Below, one piece after another: positions 50,985 to 59,599 of a DNA stretch of 64,000 nt (position 1 is its first letter; every line of letters starts with the position of its first letter). The translations under genes were made by a program, and so were the position numbers. The stretch is taken from NCBI RefSeq assembly GCF_037893185.1, contig NZ_CP140772.1, positions 4,650,001 to 4,714,000 on the forward strand, given 5' to 3'. The stretch is from Chitinophaga sp. 180180018-3 (GTDB taxonomy: Bacteria; Bacteroidota; Bacteroidia; Chitinophagales; Chitinophagaceae). A model generated the notes under the pieces. That model made no database searches and was not told the DNA's origin. It saw only the letters and a list, made by a program, of their open reading frames with translations.

Positions 50985-51002
50985 TTAGTACATTTGTACT
51001 AA
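50985..51002. promoter_or_regulatory. Operator-like palindrome 2 (TetR/FAD monooxygenase)
   Basis: TTAGTACATTTGTACTAA has perfect 8-bp arms with a 2-bp spacer and shares the GTACA/TGTAC core with palindrome 1. It lies 10 bp before the ATG of the monooxygenase, where binding would block initiation. Confidence 0.65.
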
Positions 51003-51012
51003 AATAAAATAT

Positions 51013-52155
51013 ATGAAAGCGATCATCATAGGTGCAGGTATCGGTGGACTCACCACAGCTCTTGCATTACAGCAGCGGGGTATCAGTTTTGAGATCTATG
51101 AAGCAGCGCCGGAACTGAGGCCCATAGGCGCTGGTATCTGGCTCGGCGGCAATGCCATGAATGTATATGAAAGGCTGGGGATGGCGGATATACTCAAGAC
51201 CAACGCTGTATTCCTCGAATCGGTTTACATCAGGGACATTACAGGCAGGTTGCTGCAGCATGTGGACAATCTCGAAATAAAGCGTTTATTCGGCAACGGT
51301 ACTCATGCCATCCATCGGGGCACCCTGCAGCAGATCCTTGCCGATGCGGTGAAGGCGCCTATACATCTGGGCAAGCGATGTAAGGCGGTTCACGGTAATG
51401 TGGTACTGTTTGAAGATGGCAGTACGGCCACAGGTGATCTGATCATTGGTGCTGACGGCATCCGTTCTGTTGTCAGGGAGCAATGCGTTACGCAGGCGCA
51501 GTACCGCTATTCCGGACAAACCTGCTGGCGCGCCATTGTGGATATGACCCTCCCTCAGGCAGAACAGGTTAGCAGTGGCGAGGTTTGGAGTGCGAAGGGT
51601 GGTGTGCGTGCATCTTATTCACAGGTAGGCCCTAACCAGGTATATCTTTGGGTTACCAAAGCAATGCCTGCCGGCAATAAATTCAGTAATGAGGAAGCCT
51701 ATGCTTTTATCAAAAAACAACTGGCAGACTTCAGTCCGCAGACGCAAAAGGTTGCGGAGCGCATGAGACCTGAAGCGCTTATTCATGGCGATTTATACGA
51801 TATCAAACCCATCAGCGGATGGTATAAAAATAATGTGGTGTTATTGGGAGATGCTGCACACGCCACTACCCCCAACCTCGGACAGGGAGCAAGTCAGGCT
51901 ATTGAAGACGCTTATATACTTGCTGCGTGTCTGGCTACCACCGGATCGCTGGCCGATGCGTTCAGTAAATACCAGCAGAGGCGGATGCATCGGGCGCAGC
52001 GGGTTGTGAAGATGTCGTGGTTCCTGGGCAGGATCACCGCTATTCAAAGCCGGGTCGGATCCATGCTGCGTAACTGTCTTATCCGTAGTACACCACACAG
52101 TATTGCACGCAAGCAGTTTAATTTCCTGTATGGAGTTGATCTGAATGTAGAGTAA
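51013..52155 (+). CDS. FAD-dependent monooxygenase (TetX/PHBH-like)
   Basis: Flavoprotein hydroxylase of 380 aa. The nucleotide motif is IIGAGIGGLTTALALQQRG at the start, the FAD and NADPH motif is in TGDLIIGADGIRS, and the third is VLLGDAAHATTPNLGQGASQAIEDAYILA. This set is that of aromatic or antibiotic hydroxylases such as TetX, PHBH and related enzymes. The substrate cannot be told from the sequence. Under the double palindrome and the divergent TetR gene. Confidence 0.92.
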   Translation: MKAIIIGAGIGGLTTALALQQRGISFEIYEAAPELRPIGAGIWLGGNAMNVYERLGMADILKTNAVFLESVYIRDITGRLLQHVDNLEIKRLFGNGTHAIHRGTLQQILADAVKAPIHLGKRCKAVHGNVVLFEDGSTATGDLIIGADGIRSVVREQCVTQAQYRYSGQTCWRAIVDMTLPQAEQVSSGEVWSAKGGVRASYSQVGPNQVYLWVTKAMPAGNKFSNEEAYAFIKKQLADFSPQTQKVAERMRPEALIHGDLYDIKPISGWYKNNVVLLGDAAHATTPNLGQGASQAIEDAYILAACLATTGSLADAFSKYQQRRMHRAQRVVKMSWFLGRITAIQSRVGSMLRNCLIRSTPHSIARKQFNFLYGVDLNVE

Positions 52156-52206
52156 AAATAACGCTGGCACGGTCACAACGGCATCATCTTTGGGGCAAAG
52201 GCGCGC

Positions 52207-53292
52207 ATGTGGAATCAATTTATAGAGAATACGGACCACCTGCCCGACTTCCTATGGAATCTGATACTGGCAGGCATTGCAGTCGTCGCAGGATGGCTGA
52301 TTAAGTTTTTACTGGCATTTTTTTTACGCAGATCCCTGAACAAACAAGCGGATTTTTCATTGATGCACAGCACATTGCTGCGGCTCGGTCAGGCGTTTAA
52401 CTATTTTTTGCCGTTGTTGCTGCTGAATGTGGCAGTGCCCATGATGCGCCTCAGTCCGAAGTATGCCTACGCAGTTGGTAAAGTCGCGGAAATTGCGCTC
52501 ACGCTGTCTTTTGCAGCGCTGCTGATAGGCGCAATAAAGGTGCTGGAAGATTACGTATACCATACGTATGACCTGAAGAAATCGAACAACCTGAGGGAGC
52601 GGAAGATACGTACACAGTTACAGTTCATCCGTAAATTATCGATCACGGTGATACTGGCGCTTACCGCCTGTGTTATATTACTGAGTTTCGACAGTATGCG
52701 GAAATTGGGCGCCGGTTTACTGACAGGCGTAGGTGTTGGCGGTATCATTATCGGTTTTGCAGCGCAGAAGTCGCTGGGCAATCTGCTGGCGGGTTTTCAG
52801 CTGGCATTCACACAGCCTATCCGGATCGACGATGTACTGGTAGTGGAAGGAGAATGGGGACGTGTGGAAGAAATTACACTCACCTATGTGGTGTTAAATA
52901 TCTGGGACCAGCGAAAACTGATATTACCGATTAATTATTTTATAGAGAAACCATTTCAGAACTGGACCCGCACGGGATCCGAAATCCTAGGAACAGCTTT
53001 CTTCTATCTCGATTACAGTGTTCCTGTAGACCAGCTGAGAGCGGAGTTCGAGCGATTGCTGGAGTTGTCGCCTTTGTGGGACAGGCGGGCCAAAGCCCTA
53101 CAGGTCACCAATACCAGCGAGCGTACCGTTGAAGTACGAACCCTGATGAGCGCAGCCAGTTCCGGCAATGCCTTTGATTTGCGCTGCTACATACGGGAAA
53201 ACATGGTCAAATATGTACGAGAGCATCACCCTGACTGTTTACCTAAAACCCGGGCGTATATTGAAAAAACAAAAAACGCCGGATCAGTTTAA
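52207..53292 (+). CDS. MscS-family mechanosensitive ion channel
   Basis: Channel of 361 aa with several N-terminal membrane helices (LPDFLWNLILAGIAVVAGWLIKFLLAFFL, FNYFLPLLLLNVAVPMM, VAEIALTLSFAALLIGAI, LSITVILALTACVILL). The pore-lining helix and beta domain are LGAGLLTGVGVGGIIIGFAAQKSLGNLLAGFQLAFTQPIRIDDVLVVEGEWGRVEEITLTYVVLNIWDQRKLILPINYFIEKPFQNWTR, the MscS signature. It releases solutes on osmotic downshock. The start is 51 bp after the monooxygenase gene, perhaps with its own -7 box CATCTTTG (52185-52192, one mismatch). Its stop overlaps that of GNAT by 9 bp. Confidence 0.92.
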   Translation: MWNQFIENTDHLPDFLWNLILAGIAVVAGWLIKFLLAFFLRRSLNKQADFSLMHSTLLRLGQAFNYFLPLLLLNVAVPMMRLSPKYAYAVGKVAEIALTLSFAALLIGAIKVLEDYVYHTYDLKKSNNLRERKIRTQLQFIRKLSITVILALTACVILLSFDSMRKLGAGLLTGVGVGGIIIGFAAQKSLGNLLAGFQLAFTQPIRIDDVLVVEGEWGRVEEITLTYVVLNIWDQRKLILPINYFIEKPFQNWTRTGSEILGTAFFYLDYSVPVDQLRAEFERLLELSPLWDRRAKALQVTNTSERTVEVRTLMSAASSGNAFDLRCYIRENMVKYVREHHPDCLPKTRAYIEKTKNAGSV

Positions 53293-53754
53293 CGTCTTCT
53301 CTAATACAATCATGTGCTTGCATTGTATACCGTTTTCATAAATCGGTTCATCATAATGCAGTGTGAAATAGTTTTTTCTGACAGCAGAGATTTCAAATCC
53401 CTGGCGCTGATACAGGTATAACTGTGCAATACTGGAGTTGCCGGTGCCAATGAAGAGGCTTCTGCTTCCATTGGCCCTGGCCCTCTGTGCTGCATCCTGG
53501 AGCAGGATTTTGCCCAGTCCTTTCCCTTGCCAGGCCTGATTTACGGCAATATTCCTTATTTCAGTATCTTCCCCTTCCTTCACCAGTACATAAACGCCAA
53601 TCACTTGTTTTTCTTTCTCCATTACATATACTTCGCCAAGTGAGAGGTAAGCATTGATCATGGTAACTGAAGGGTCGGCCAATAAAAGGAGGTCGTAGGG
53701 CATGTTATCGCCCGGGGCTAATTTTCTGATTGTTGTAACCTGAGAGAGAGACAT
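53284..53754 (-). CDS. GNAT-family N-acetyltransferase
   Basis: Acetyl-CoA-dependent acetyltransferase of 156 aa. The acetyl-CoA binding motif reads IRNIAVNQAWQGKGLGKILLQDAAQRARANG (Q-x-x-G-x-G type), and the C-terminal part has GTGNSSIAQLYLYQRQGFEISAVRKNYF. Cytoplasmic. The acceptor is unknown; a protein N-terminus, an amine or an antibiotic are all possible. Overlaps the stop codon of the convergent channel gene by 9 bp. Confidence 0.92.
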   Translation of the reverse strand: MSLSQVTTIRKLAPGDNMPYDLLLLADPSVTMINAYLSLGEVYVMEKEKQVIGVYVLVKEGEDTEIRNIAVNQAWQGKGLGKILLQDAAQRARANGSRSLFIGTGNSSIAQLYLYQRQGFEISAVRKNYFTLHYDEPIYENGIQCKHMIVLEKTLN

Positions 53755-53775
53755 AGATATTGTGGATTAATAAAC

Positions 53776-53849
53776 AGCTGTTAGCTACCGGCTTCGGGCT
53801 ACCAGTGACCTTCGCGAAATGGCCACTGGCAGCGAAAAGCCAACAGCTA
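53776..53849. repeat. Imperfect hairpin after the GH2 gene (repeat family C)
   Basis: The left arm with AGCTGTTAGCT, GGCTTCGGGCT, CCAGTGACC and TTCGCG is matched on the opposite side by CGCGAA, GGCCACTGG, AGCGAAAAGCC and AACAGCT. The arms are about 35-40 bp with several mismatches and gaps. It lies just after the stop of the GH2 gene and before GNAT, both minus strand. Confidence 0.65.
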
Positions 53850-56477
53850 GTGGCTAATGGTTATATATTGTTTTTTGACATTATTACCATACACTTCTAT
53901 TTGTGCGTCCTTATTACCGGCAGCGGAAACGCCACTGATACCAATGGTGCGTTGTTCGCCGGGCAGAACAGAAATATAGTTATCACTGTAAAACACCGGC
54001 AGGATACGTTTTTTCTGCGCAGCATCTACCAAAGATATGCGGTTAAAAAATGCGACAGGGCTTCCGGCCGGGTTGCTGATTGTTACGGCTATACTGTCGG
54101 CATTCAGCTGTGCGGCATGAACATTTACTCCGGCGGCCGGCATCTGCTGTAAGCCGGAGTAATTCCCTTTACCATCCGGCAGCCAATAGAGGTTTTCGTC
54201 TACCACGCGCTGTTCAGCATCGAGGAGGCGTAGCGAGAAAAATATCCCTGATTTGTCTCTCAGCTTATCCAATACCGGTTTTACACTGAGATATTTCTGC
54301 ACTGTAGATGGGCCTGCTTCTACGAATACCTGCGTCAACAGGCTATCGCGGCCCTGCATATCGTATGCTTTCAGCTCCAGCATGAGGTTGCGGGCATAGC
54401 TGAACGTATTGTTTACGATCATTACCATGCCATCGGCAGGATCGCACATCACATGCAGCGGAGTGGATCCTTTACGGGTGCCGTACAGGCAGGCATTGGG
54501 ATCGAGGTAGTAATCGTACATCTGACCGCGGAGGGCCGTCCACGGGTTTTGTGTTTTCCAGATAATAACGCCGGTGTACCAGTCCCACATATGTGCGCTG
54601 AAACCCTCCATCAGGGCGCGGTATTGATCATAGTTGACCATTTGCACCCTGTTCGCCCATTCTCTCAGATCGCTGGTTTTACCGTACGGATCTACCGCGT
54701 TATTGTAAGCGATGTATTTGTGATAATCCCAGACAGCATCCGGTTTGCCGGTCTGTGCATCCGGAGGTACCAGATTAGCAGCAGGCAGGAAGCGTTCCAG
54801 TGATTCATAATCGCCGGTACCAACGGAGCCTACTTCCGAATTGAACGGGAAGGTACGGGAACCCCAGAAATGTTCTACAGGCTGTATACCGTAGGGGCCA
54901 TCGCCGTTTCCGCCGATAACATTATACGACATGCTATCTGAGTTGGAGTAATCGAAAAAATAGCGGGTACCATCCAGCGATGGTATAATGGAATCTTTCA
55001 TGGCCGCGAAAATATCAGCCGGAGGCGTAATTTCATTTCCTCCGCACCAGAAAGCGAGAGAAGGATAATTCCGTAGCATCTTCACCTGGTCGGTCACATT
55101 TTGCAGGAACAGAGGATGATCATCGGGGTACTTACGACGCGTCCACTGATCTTCTTTTTTGGCGGGGTCCTGCCAGCGGCCGTTACAATCGCCGGAGATC
55201 CAGAAATCCTGGAATACCAGCAGACCGTATTTATCGCATGCTTCAAAGAACTCCGGCCGCTCGGTGAGGCTACCGCCCCAGATGCGGATCAGGTTGAGGT
55301 TCATATCGCGATGGAAGCGAACTTCCGCATCATATCTTTCCTTGCTGAAGCGGAACATGGCGTCGGACGTGATCCAGTTACCACCTTTGATAAATATCTT
55401 CTGGCCGTTTACTGCTACTTCGCGGCTGTTGGTATGGGTATTCCAGTAGGTTTGGATTTCCCGTACGCCTATTTCTACATTCTCCTTATCATCTGCTTTT
55501 CCGTTATTGATGAATTGCAGCTGCAGGTTGTACAAATGCTGCGGGCCGTAGCCGGCTGGCCACCACAGCTGCGGCTGTTGCAGCGACAACTCCGGAAGCT
55601 GAACGTTAACGGTAGCATGCGGCGCCAGGGTTACTTTTTTGGAAATAGTGCTGCCGCCCAGGGTATATTGCAGGGTACCGGTGATGCTTTTGGCACTGGC
55701 GTTCTGCAATTCGGACGAAACCTGTATCAACGCCGGCGCCTGAGAGCCGCCTGGTATACGTTTGCCCGGTACCCGGGTGATAACATGCGGATCTTTGATA
55801 CGTACCGCACCGGTTCGCTCAATGGTTACCTTATCCCAGATACCGGTATTACGGTCGCGCATAGGCTGTATCCAGTCCCACCCTGCGGTGTACTGGGGGC
55901 CTACGTTCTTTGCGATGGTACCGTCGCCTCCCTGGCCTCCGTTGGGATTGCCGGGAAACTGTGGTGGGTATACGATCACAGCCAGGCGATTTTGGCCGTT
56001 CTTCGCCAGCCAGGGCGTGATATTATATGACTGGCGCAGATAGGCGCCATAGTGCGTAGCCGGGGTTACCTTATGTCCGTTCAGGAAGATATCGCAGCCA
56101 TCATTCACACCTCTGAAATGTAACCATACCTGTGCATCCCCGGCGCCTGCCTTCTCGCTAAAATCTTTTACAAACCAATAGGTATAATGCTCTCTGCCGG
56201 TATGATAGATATCCGGAATTTTCTCATTGTTCATCCCATACATGGGATCAGGCACCTGTTTGTTGTTAAGCAGGGTAGTTAGCACGGTACCCGGCACAGT
56301 TGCCGGCATCCAGCCCGTAAGCTGGTAGCCCGGCGCCGAAAGCTGTTCTCCTGTTGCCTTTACCTGTGTTGTGTTGATACATTGCCATCCGCTGTTAAGC
56401 TCATAACTTTCCTGTGCCGATAGTTTCAGAAAAGAAAAAAGTAGCAGGCAGGAGATTGTCGATTTCCGGAACATCAT
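53847..56477 (-). CDS. Glycoside hydrolase family 2 protein (exo-beta-glucosaminidase/mannosidase-like)
   Basis: Secreted glycosidase of 876 aa. Signal peptide at 1-21 (ending LSAQ), then a jelly-roll sugar-binding domain (about 25-200), a beta-sandwich (about 215-340) and a TIM-barrel (about 345-640). Acid/base is Glu482 in WCGGNEI, and nucleophile is probably Glu548 in FNSEVGS. The blocks WDWIQPMRDRNTGIWD and LVFQDFWISGDCNGRW resemble exo-beta-glucosaminidases and beta-mannosidases of GH2 rather than beta-galactosidase. Substrate is therefore a mannan or a chitosan-type sugar, not certain which. No transporter gene is adjacent. A hairpin follows the stop codon. Confidence 0.9.
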   Translation of the reverse strand: MMFRKSTISCLLLFSFLKLSAQESYELNSGWQCINTTQVKATGEQLSAPGYQLTGWMPATVPGTVLTTLLNNKQVPDPMYGMNNEKIPDIYHTGREHYTYWFVKDFSEKAGAGDAQVWLHFRGVNDGCDIFLNGHKVTPATHYGAYLRQSYNITPWLAKNGQNRLAVIVYPPQFPGNPNGGQGGDGTIAKNVGPQYTAGWDWIQPMRDRNTGIWDKVTIERTGAVRIKDPHVITRVPGKRIPGGSQAPALIQVSSELQNASAKSITGTLQYTLGGSTISKKVTLAPHATVNVQLPELSLQQPQLWWPAGYGPQHLYNLQLQFINNGKADDKENVEIGVREIQTYWNTHTNSREVAVNGQKIFIKGGNWITSDAMFRFSKERYDAEVRFHRDMNLNLIRIWGGSLTERPEFFEACDKYGLLVFQDFWISGDCNGRWQDPAKKEDQWTRRKYPDDHPLFLQNVTDQVKMLRNYPSLAFWCGGNEITPPADIFAAMKDSIIPSLDGTRYFFDYSNSDSMSYNVIGGNGDGPYGIQPVEHFWGSRTFPFNSEVGSVGTGDYESLERFLPAANLVPPDAQTGKPDAVWDYHKYIAYNNAVDPYGKTSDLREWANRVQMVNYDQYRALMEGFSAHMWDWYTGVIIWKTQNPWTALRGQMYDYYLDPNACLYGTRKGSTPLHVMCDPADGMVMIVNNTFSYARNLMLELKAYDMQGRDSLLTQVFVEAGPSTVQKYLSVKPVLDKLRDKSGIFFSLRLLDAEQRVVDENLYWLPDGKGNYSGLQQMPAAGVNVHAAQLNADSIAVTISNPAGSPVAFFNRISLVDAAQKKRILPVFYSDNYISVLPGEQRTIGISGVSAAGNKDAQIEVYGNNVKKQYITISH

Positions 56478-56619
56478 ATTATCAGTAATAATAAAAAAGG
56501 GGGCATAACGCCCCAGATAGTTTAAGTATTTTGGATAAACACAAACAAATATAAAAATTTTACGGAACAGGCGTGATTATTTAGGGTATTATTGCTGCCG
56601 GACTTAAATCACTCCCAGC

Positions 56620-57312
56620 ATGAGCGATAATGATACCAAACGGCTGTCGCGGCTCACAGCCATCCTGACCCAATTGCAGACGAAACGGCTGTTGACCGCA
56701 ACAGGCCTGGCAGACAGATTTTCGGTGAGTGTACGCACTATTTACCGGGATATCAAAGCACTGGAACAGGCAGGAGTACCCATTATCACTGAAGACGGAA
56801 AAGGCTATACGCTGATGGAGGGTTATCGCGTACCGCCGGTCATGTTTACGGAAAAGCAAGCCAATGCTTTAATTCTCGCAGAACAACTGGTGCAGAAAAG
56901 CAAGGATGCTTCTTTTATTAAAGACTATTCGGAAGCTATTGAAAAGATAAAGGCAGTGTTAAAGCATAGTCAGAAAGATAAAGTGAATTTACTTACTGAA
57001 CGAACCCGGTTCGAGCAAAACATCAACCGGGAACGGAATAGCAATAACCTGTCTGATTTACAGTTTGCCCTTACCAATTTCAACCTGGTTAACATCGACT
57101 ATACCAACGAAAACAACCGTACGACAAGCCGGCAAATAGAGCCTTTTGCCTTATTAAGCACACAGGAAAACTGGCTTTTAATAGCCTGGTGCAGATTACG
57201 CCGTGAGTTCAGGTATTTCCGGCTAGACAGAATAAAAAAGCTGCAACTACTATCGGAGAAATTTGAACCACATGAAATGACGTTGCAGGAATATTTTGAA
57301 AAATACCACTGA
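56620..57312 (+). CDS. YafY-type transcriptional regulator (HTH + WYL)
   Basis: Regulator of 230 aa. The N-terminus is an HTH_11-type helix-turn-helix (DTKRLSRLTAILTQLQTKRLLTATGLADRFSVSVRTIYRDIKALEQAGVPIITEDGKGYTLMEGYRVPP). The WYL domain (about 130-230) contains VNIDYTNENNRTTSRQIEPFALLSTQENWLLIAWCRLRREFRYFRLDRIKKL. WYL regulators sense ligands such as nucleotides or DNA. The RidA gene lies 70 bp downstream and carries a TGACA-N6-TGTCA site; a DinB gene with the same site is 10 kb away. Both are probable targets. Confidence 0.9.
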   Translation: MSDNDTKRLSRLTAILTQLQTKRLLTATGLADRFSVSVRTIYRDIKALEQAGVPIITEDGKGYTLMEGYRVPPVMFTEKQANALILAEQLVQKSKDASFIKDYSEAIEKIKAVLKHSQKDKVNLLTERTRFEQNINRERNSNNLSDLQFALTNFNLVNIDYTNENNRTTSRQIEPFALLSTQENWLLIAWCRLRREFRYFRLDRIKKLQLLSEKFEPHEMTLQEYFEKYH

Positions 57313-57327
57313 TTTTTTTCCTACCCC

Positions 57328-57343
57328 TGACATAGGGCTGTCA
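57328..57343. promoter_or_regulatory. TGACA-N6-TGTCA site upstream of the RidA gene
   Basis: TGACATAGGGCTGTCA lies between the YafY stop and the RidA start. After ATGCCCCATTT comes a full -7 box TAGTTTTG at 57355-57362. The site occupies the -33 region, where a bound protein would compete with or assist the polymerase. The paired site is at 47338-47353. Confidence 0.65.
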
Positions 57344-57382
57344 ATGCCCCATTTTAGTTTTGCTTCATAAATCAAAATTAAA

Positions 57383-57775
57383 ATGGAAAAAAGAACAATT
57401 GATCCCTGGGCATGGGGCGCCAACACGAATTCTGTACAGGCGGTAGAAGTAAAAAATGTTGAAGGAACGCTTTATTGTTCCGGACAGGCGGCCATAGATG
57501 CCAATGGCGTGCCGGGTAGTGCGGATATGCGTACCCAGCTTATTCAGACTATCCGGAATGTGGAACAGCTGATTAGTGAGTCGGGGTATGAGTGTAAGAA
57601 TATTGTGAGATTGAATGTGTATACGACTTCAACGCAGGAATTTTTCACGGGTTGCATGGATGTGTATGTGCCTTTTCTGCAGAAGTATGGGATTAAGCAG
57701 GCGACCAGTTTGCTGGAGGTGAAGGGGTTATTTGCGGGGTTGACGGTAGAGTTGGAGGCGACGGTGGTGAAGTGA
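57383..57775 (+). CDS. RidA-family protein (second copy)
   Basis: Protein of 130 aa with the RidA pattern: NVEGTLYCSGQAAIDANGVPGSADMRTQLIQTIRNVEQLISESGYECKNIVRLNVYTTSTQEFFTGCMDVYVPFLQKYGIKQATSLLEVKGLFAGLTVELEATV. The Arg of classical RidA is replaced by Ser/Leu in the ATSLLEVKG stretch, so deaminase activity is less sure. Located after YafY with the TGACA-N6-TGTCA site, so its expression probably follows that regulator. The 3' end of the gene is G/T-skewed compared with neighbours. Confidence 0.9.
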   Translation: MEKRTIDPWAWGANTNSVQAVEVKNVEGTLYCSGQAAIDANGVPGSADMRTQLIQTIRNVEQLISESGYECKNIVRLNVYTTSTQEFFTGCMDVYVPFLQKYGIKQATSLLEVKGLFAGLTVELEATVVK

Positions 57776-57837
57776 GGGGGATGTTTCTGAATTGAGGTAA
57801 AACGAGCGCGAGAGGCTATTCAACAATAGCTAGTTAA

Positions 57838-57883
57838 AGTATAAACCGCCTTCTTCATCTGATAGAATAAGGCGGTTTATACT
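57838..57883. terminator. Hairpin after the RidA gene
   Basis: Perfect 15-bp stem (57838-57852 with 57869-57883, AGTATAAACCGCCTT / AAGGCGGTTTATACT) with a 16-nt loop. It lies 62 bp after the RidA stop and has no strong T-run, so it may be a processed RNA end rather than a simple terminator. Confidence 0.6.
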
Positions 57884-57999
57884 TATTTCATCCTGCTATA
57901 TTAATAGTAATAGTAAAACGTTATTTCCTCCTGGCATGTGTTTTTGGAAGAATCTAATTACATTTATTAATGTACATTTAAAAAAGATAATTAAAGCCT

Positions 58000-59031
58000 A
58001 TGATTAAAACCCATGTATATAGCATATTAGAAAGGCAGGTTTCAGAATATCTATTAAATGGCTATAAAGCTGACGTCATTGACGCTGAGGTGGGCCGGTT
58101 TTACGCCTATACTTTTGTGAATTTGAGGCCGGAAGACTATGAAATTGCGTCGTCACTCAGCCGATTCATTACCAGTGGATGTAGCGTATGGGGAAGCGAT
58201 GAAGAAAAAAGCCGGGTTTATTCAGAAGGAGGCCGATGCTATTCGATGAAAAGCCACGATCAATGCATTCAGGAAGGATTGTACCATGCTTATGCTATTA
58301 AGTTTTATGGTTGCTTCTACGATGGATGGTGGTATATCCTGAAGGAGCTGTCTTATTTTGGGGAACATATATCCCGGGAGGCGGCACAGGACCGACTTAG
58401 TGCGGGCGGCGAGCTTGCTTCGTTTCTGAATAATACAATTTATCTACCAATGGAGCCGTACTTTTCAATTAGCGGACAAGATGAGGAGAAGCTACCTCGG
58501 GGAGTCGAATACCTGGAGTTTGTTGGCATTCCTGAACTGGTCGCCTATCAGAAGCAACAACAAAAATCAGCCATATGCCGGGCATTCACACACTTTATGA
58601 ATCAGGATATATTTCTGCCCTTCAAAGAGCGTCTCAGGGTATTCCGGTATGAAGAGTTTTCGGCCCTTACTCCCTTATACAGCAATGATTTTACGATGAT
58701 CTATCCGAACACGAGGGAGTATATATTAATACCTGCATTCGTAAAAGATATACAGGGTACATATCGGCTCTATTATTTTTTCTGGCATACTGCTGATAGA
58801 AAAATGTATACCTGGACCTACTTTGAGCCGGAAGTGGCTGGTATAAACCATCACTATTCCTCCGTCATTATTGAAAATCTGTCCAAAATTTCTCATTGGA
58901 ATGAAATCGGTTACCTGGACTCATCTTGTACACTTGATGATCGGGCATTTTGGAATAACTATGTGCTGGTAAAAGCTCCTGATGGGGAATATAAATATTT
59001 AACTGAATTATCGCTTGGCAGTACAAAATAG
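58000..59031 (+). CDS. Orphan protein of unknown function
   Basis: I do not recognise this 343-aa protein. It has no signal peptide, membrane segment or obvious motif and is rich in aromatic residues (KFYGCFYDGWWYILKELSYFG, IQGTYRLYYFFWHTADRKMYTWTYFEP). It is more AT-rich than most genes here. The start at 58000 is preceded by A-rich sequence with two TACATTTA boxes (57959-57966 and 57973-57980). It stands before a convergent gene pair with an HEMLH lipoprotein; a shared role is possible but not shown. Confidence 0.7.
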   Translation: MIKTHVYSILERQVSEYLLNGYKADVIDAEVGRFYAYTFVNLRPEDYEIASSLSRFITSGCSVWGSDEEKSRVYSEGGRCYSMKSHDQCIQEGLYHAYAIKFYGCFYDGWWYILKELSYFGEHISREAAQDRLSAGGELASFLNNTIYLPMEPYFSISGQDEEKLPRGVEYLEFVGIPELVAYQKQQQKSAICRAFTHFMNQDIFLPFKERLRVFRYEEFSALTPLYSNDFTMIYPNTREYILIPAFVKDIQGTYRLYYFFWHTADRKMYTWTYFEPEVAGINHHYSSVIIENLSKISHWNEIGYLDSSCTLDDRAFWNNYVLVKAPDGEYKYLTELSLGSTK

Positions 59032-59094
59032 AATATTGTATTTGTTGCTTTACTGTAAGCTCAGAACATACTGATATTTTCAGCTCCTCTTCAC

Positions 59095-59589
59095 CTATTT
59101 TTGAGCACTGCCATATTTGATCGGGAAAGGCTGCATCATCAGACAATTAATAAATAAATTTTTATCATCAGAAAACTTGAAAATATCTTCTACTGTATAT
59201 TCGTAAAATGTAGCATTCTTTTCCAAAGGATCATATGCAACAAATGGTATTATAAGAATATCTCCATTTTTAATCTTTCGCTTAAAAATCTGCTCCCAAT
59301 GTATACCATTATAAAGATCCGGAACCGCTAAACGCGGAATTAATTTATCAGGAAAGAACTTTGATGTTTCTATTTTAGAAACTTTTCCTGATGATGAAAG
59401 TACCAGCTTCATTGCGAAAACAGCGGATAGCTTTTTTTCTGCTAATTCTAAGGGCATTCCTGCTTTTCTTTTAAGGATGTTTAGCAAAGAATCACTGGCA
59501 CCCGGTGATGCCTGATTCTGTGCCTGTATTGCGAATGGCAAAAACATTAAAATTAGTACCAGATAGATAGAATAGAGTAATTTTTTCAT
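59095..59589 (-). CDS. Secreted protein of unknown function, partner of the HEMLH lipoprotein
   Basis: Protein of 164 aa with a signal peptide (MKKLLYSIYLVLILMFLPFAIQAQ). I do not recognise a family. The central part (VFAMKLVLSSSGKVSKIETSKFFPDKLIPRL) and the last part (FVAYDPLEKNATFYEYTVEDIF) suggest a small beta-alpha fold, perhaps like energy-transducing or TonB-C domains, but the match is weak. The frame is open upstream into the HEMLH gene; the ATG at 59589 gives the signal peptide and leaves a 10-bp gap after the HEMLH gene, so the two are an operon. Confidence 0.7.
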   Translation of the reverse strand: MKKLLYSIYLVLILMFLPFAIQAQNQASPGASDSLLNILKRKAGMPLELAEKKLSAVFAMKLVLSSSGKVSKIETSKFFPDKLIPRLAVPDLYNGIHWEQIFKRKIKNGDILIIPFVAYDPLEKNATFYEYTVEDIFKFSDDKNLFINCLMMQPFPIKYGSAQK

Positions 59590-59599
59590 GGCAAGTAAA

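Noticed and set aside
55101..56030. Open frame of 309 aa antisense to the GH2 gene
   Set aside because: It is fully inside the conserved glycosidase gene, has no domain, and is explained by codon bias of the GH2 frame.
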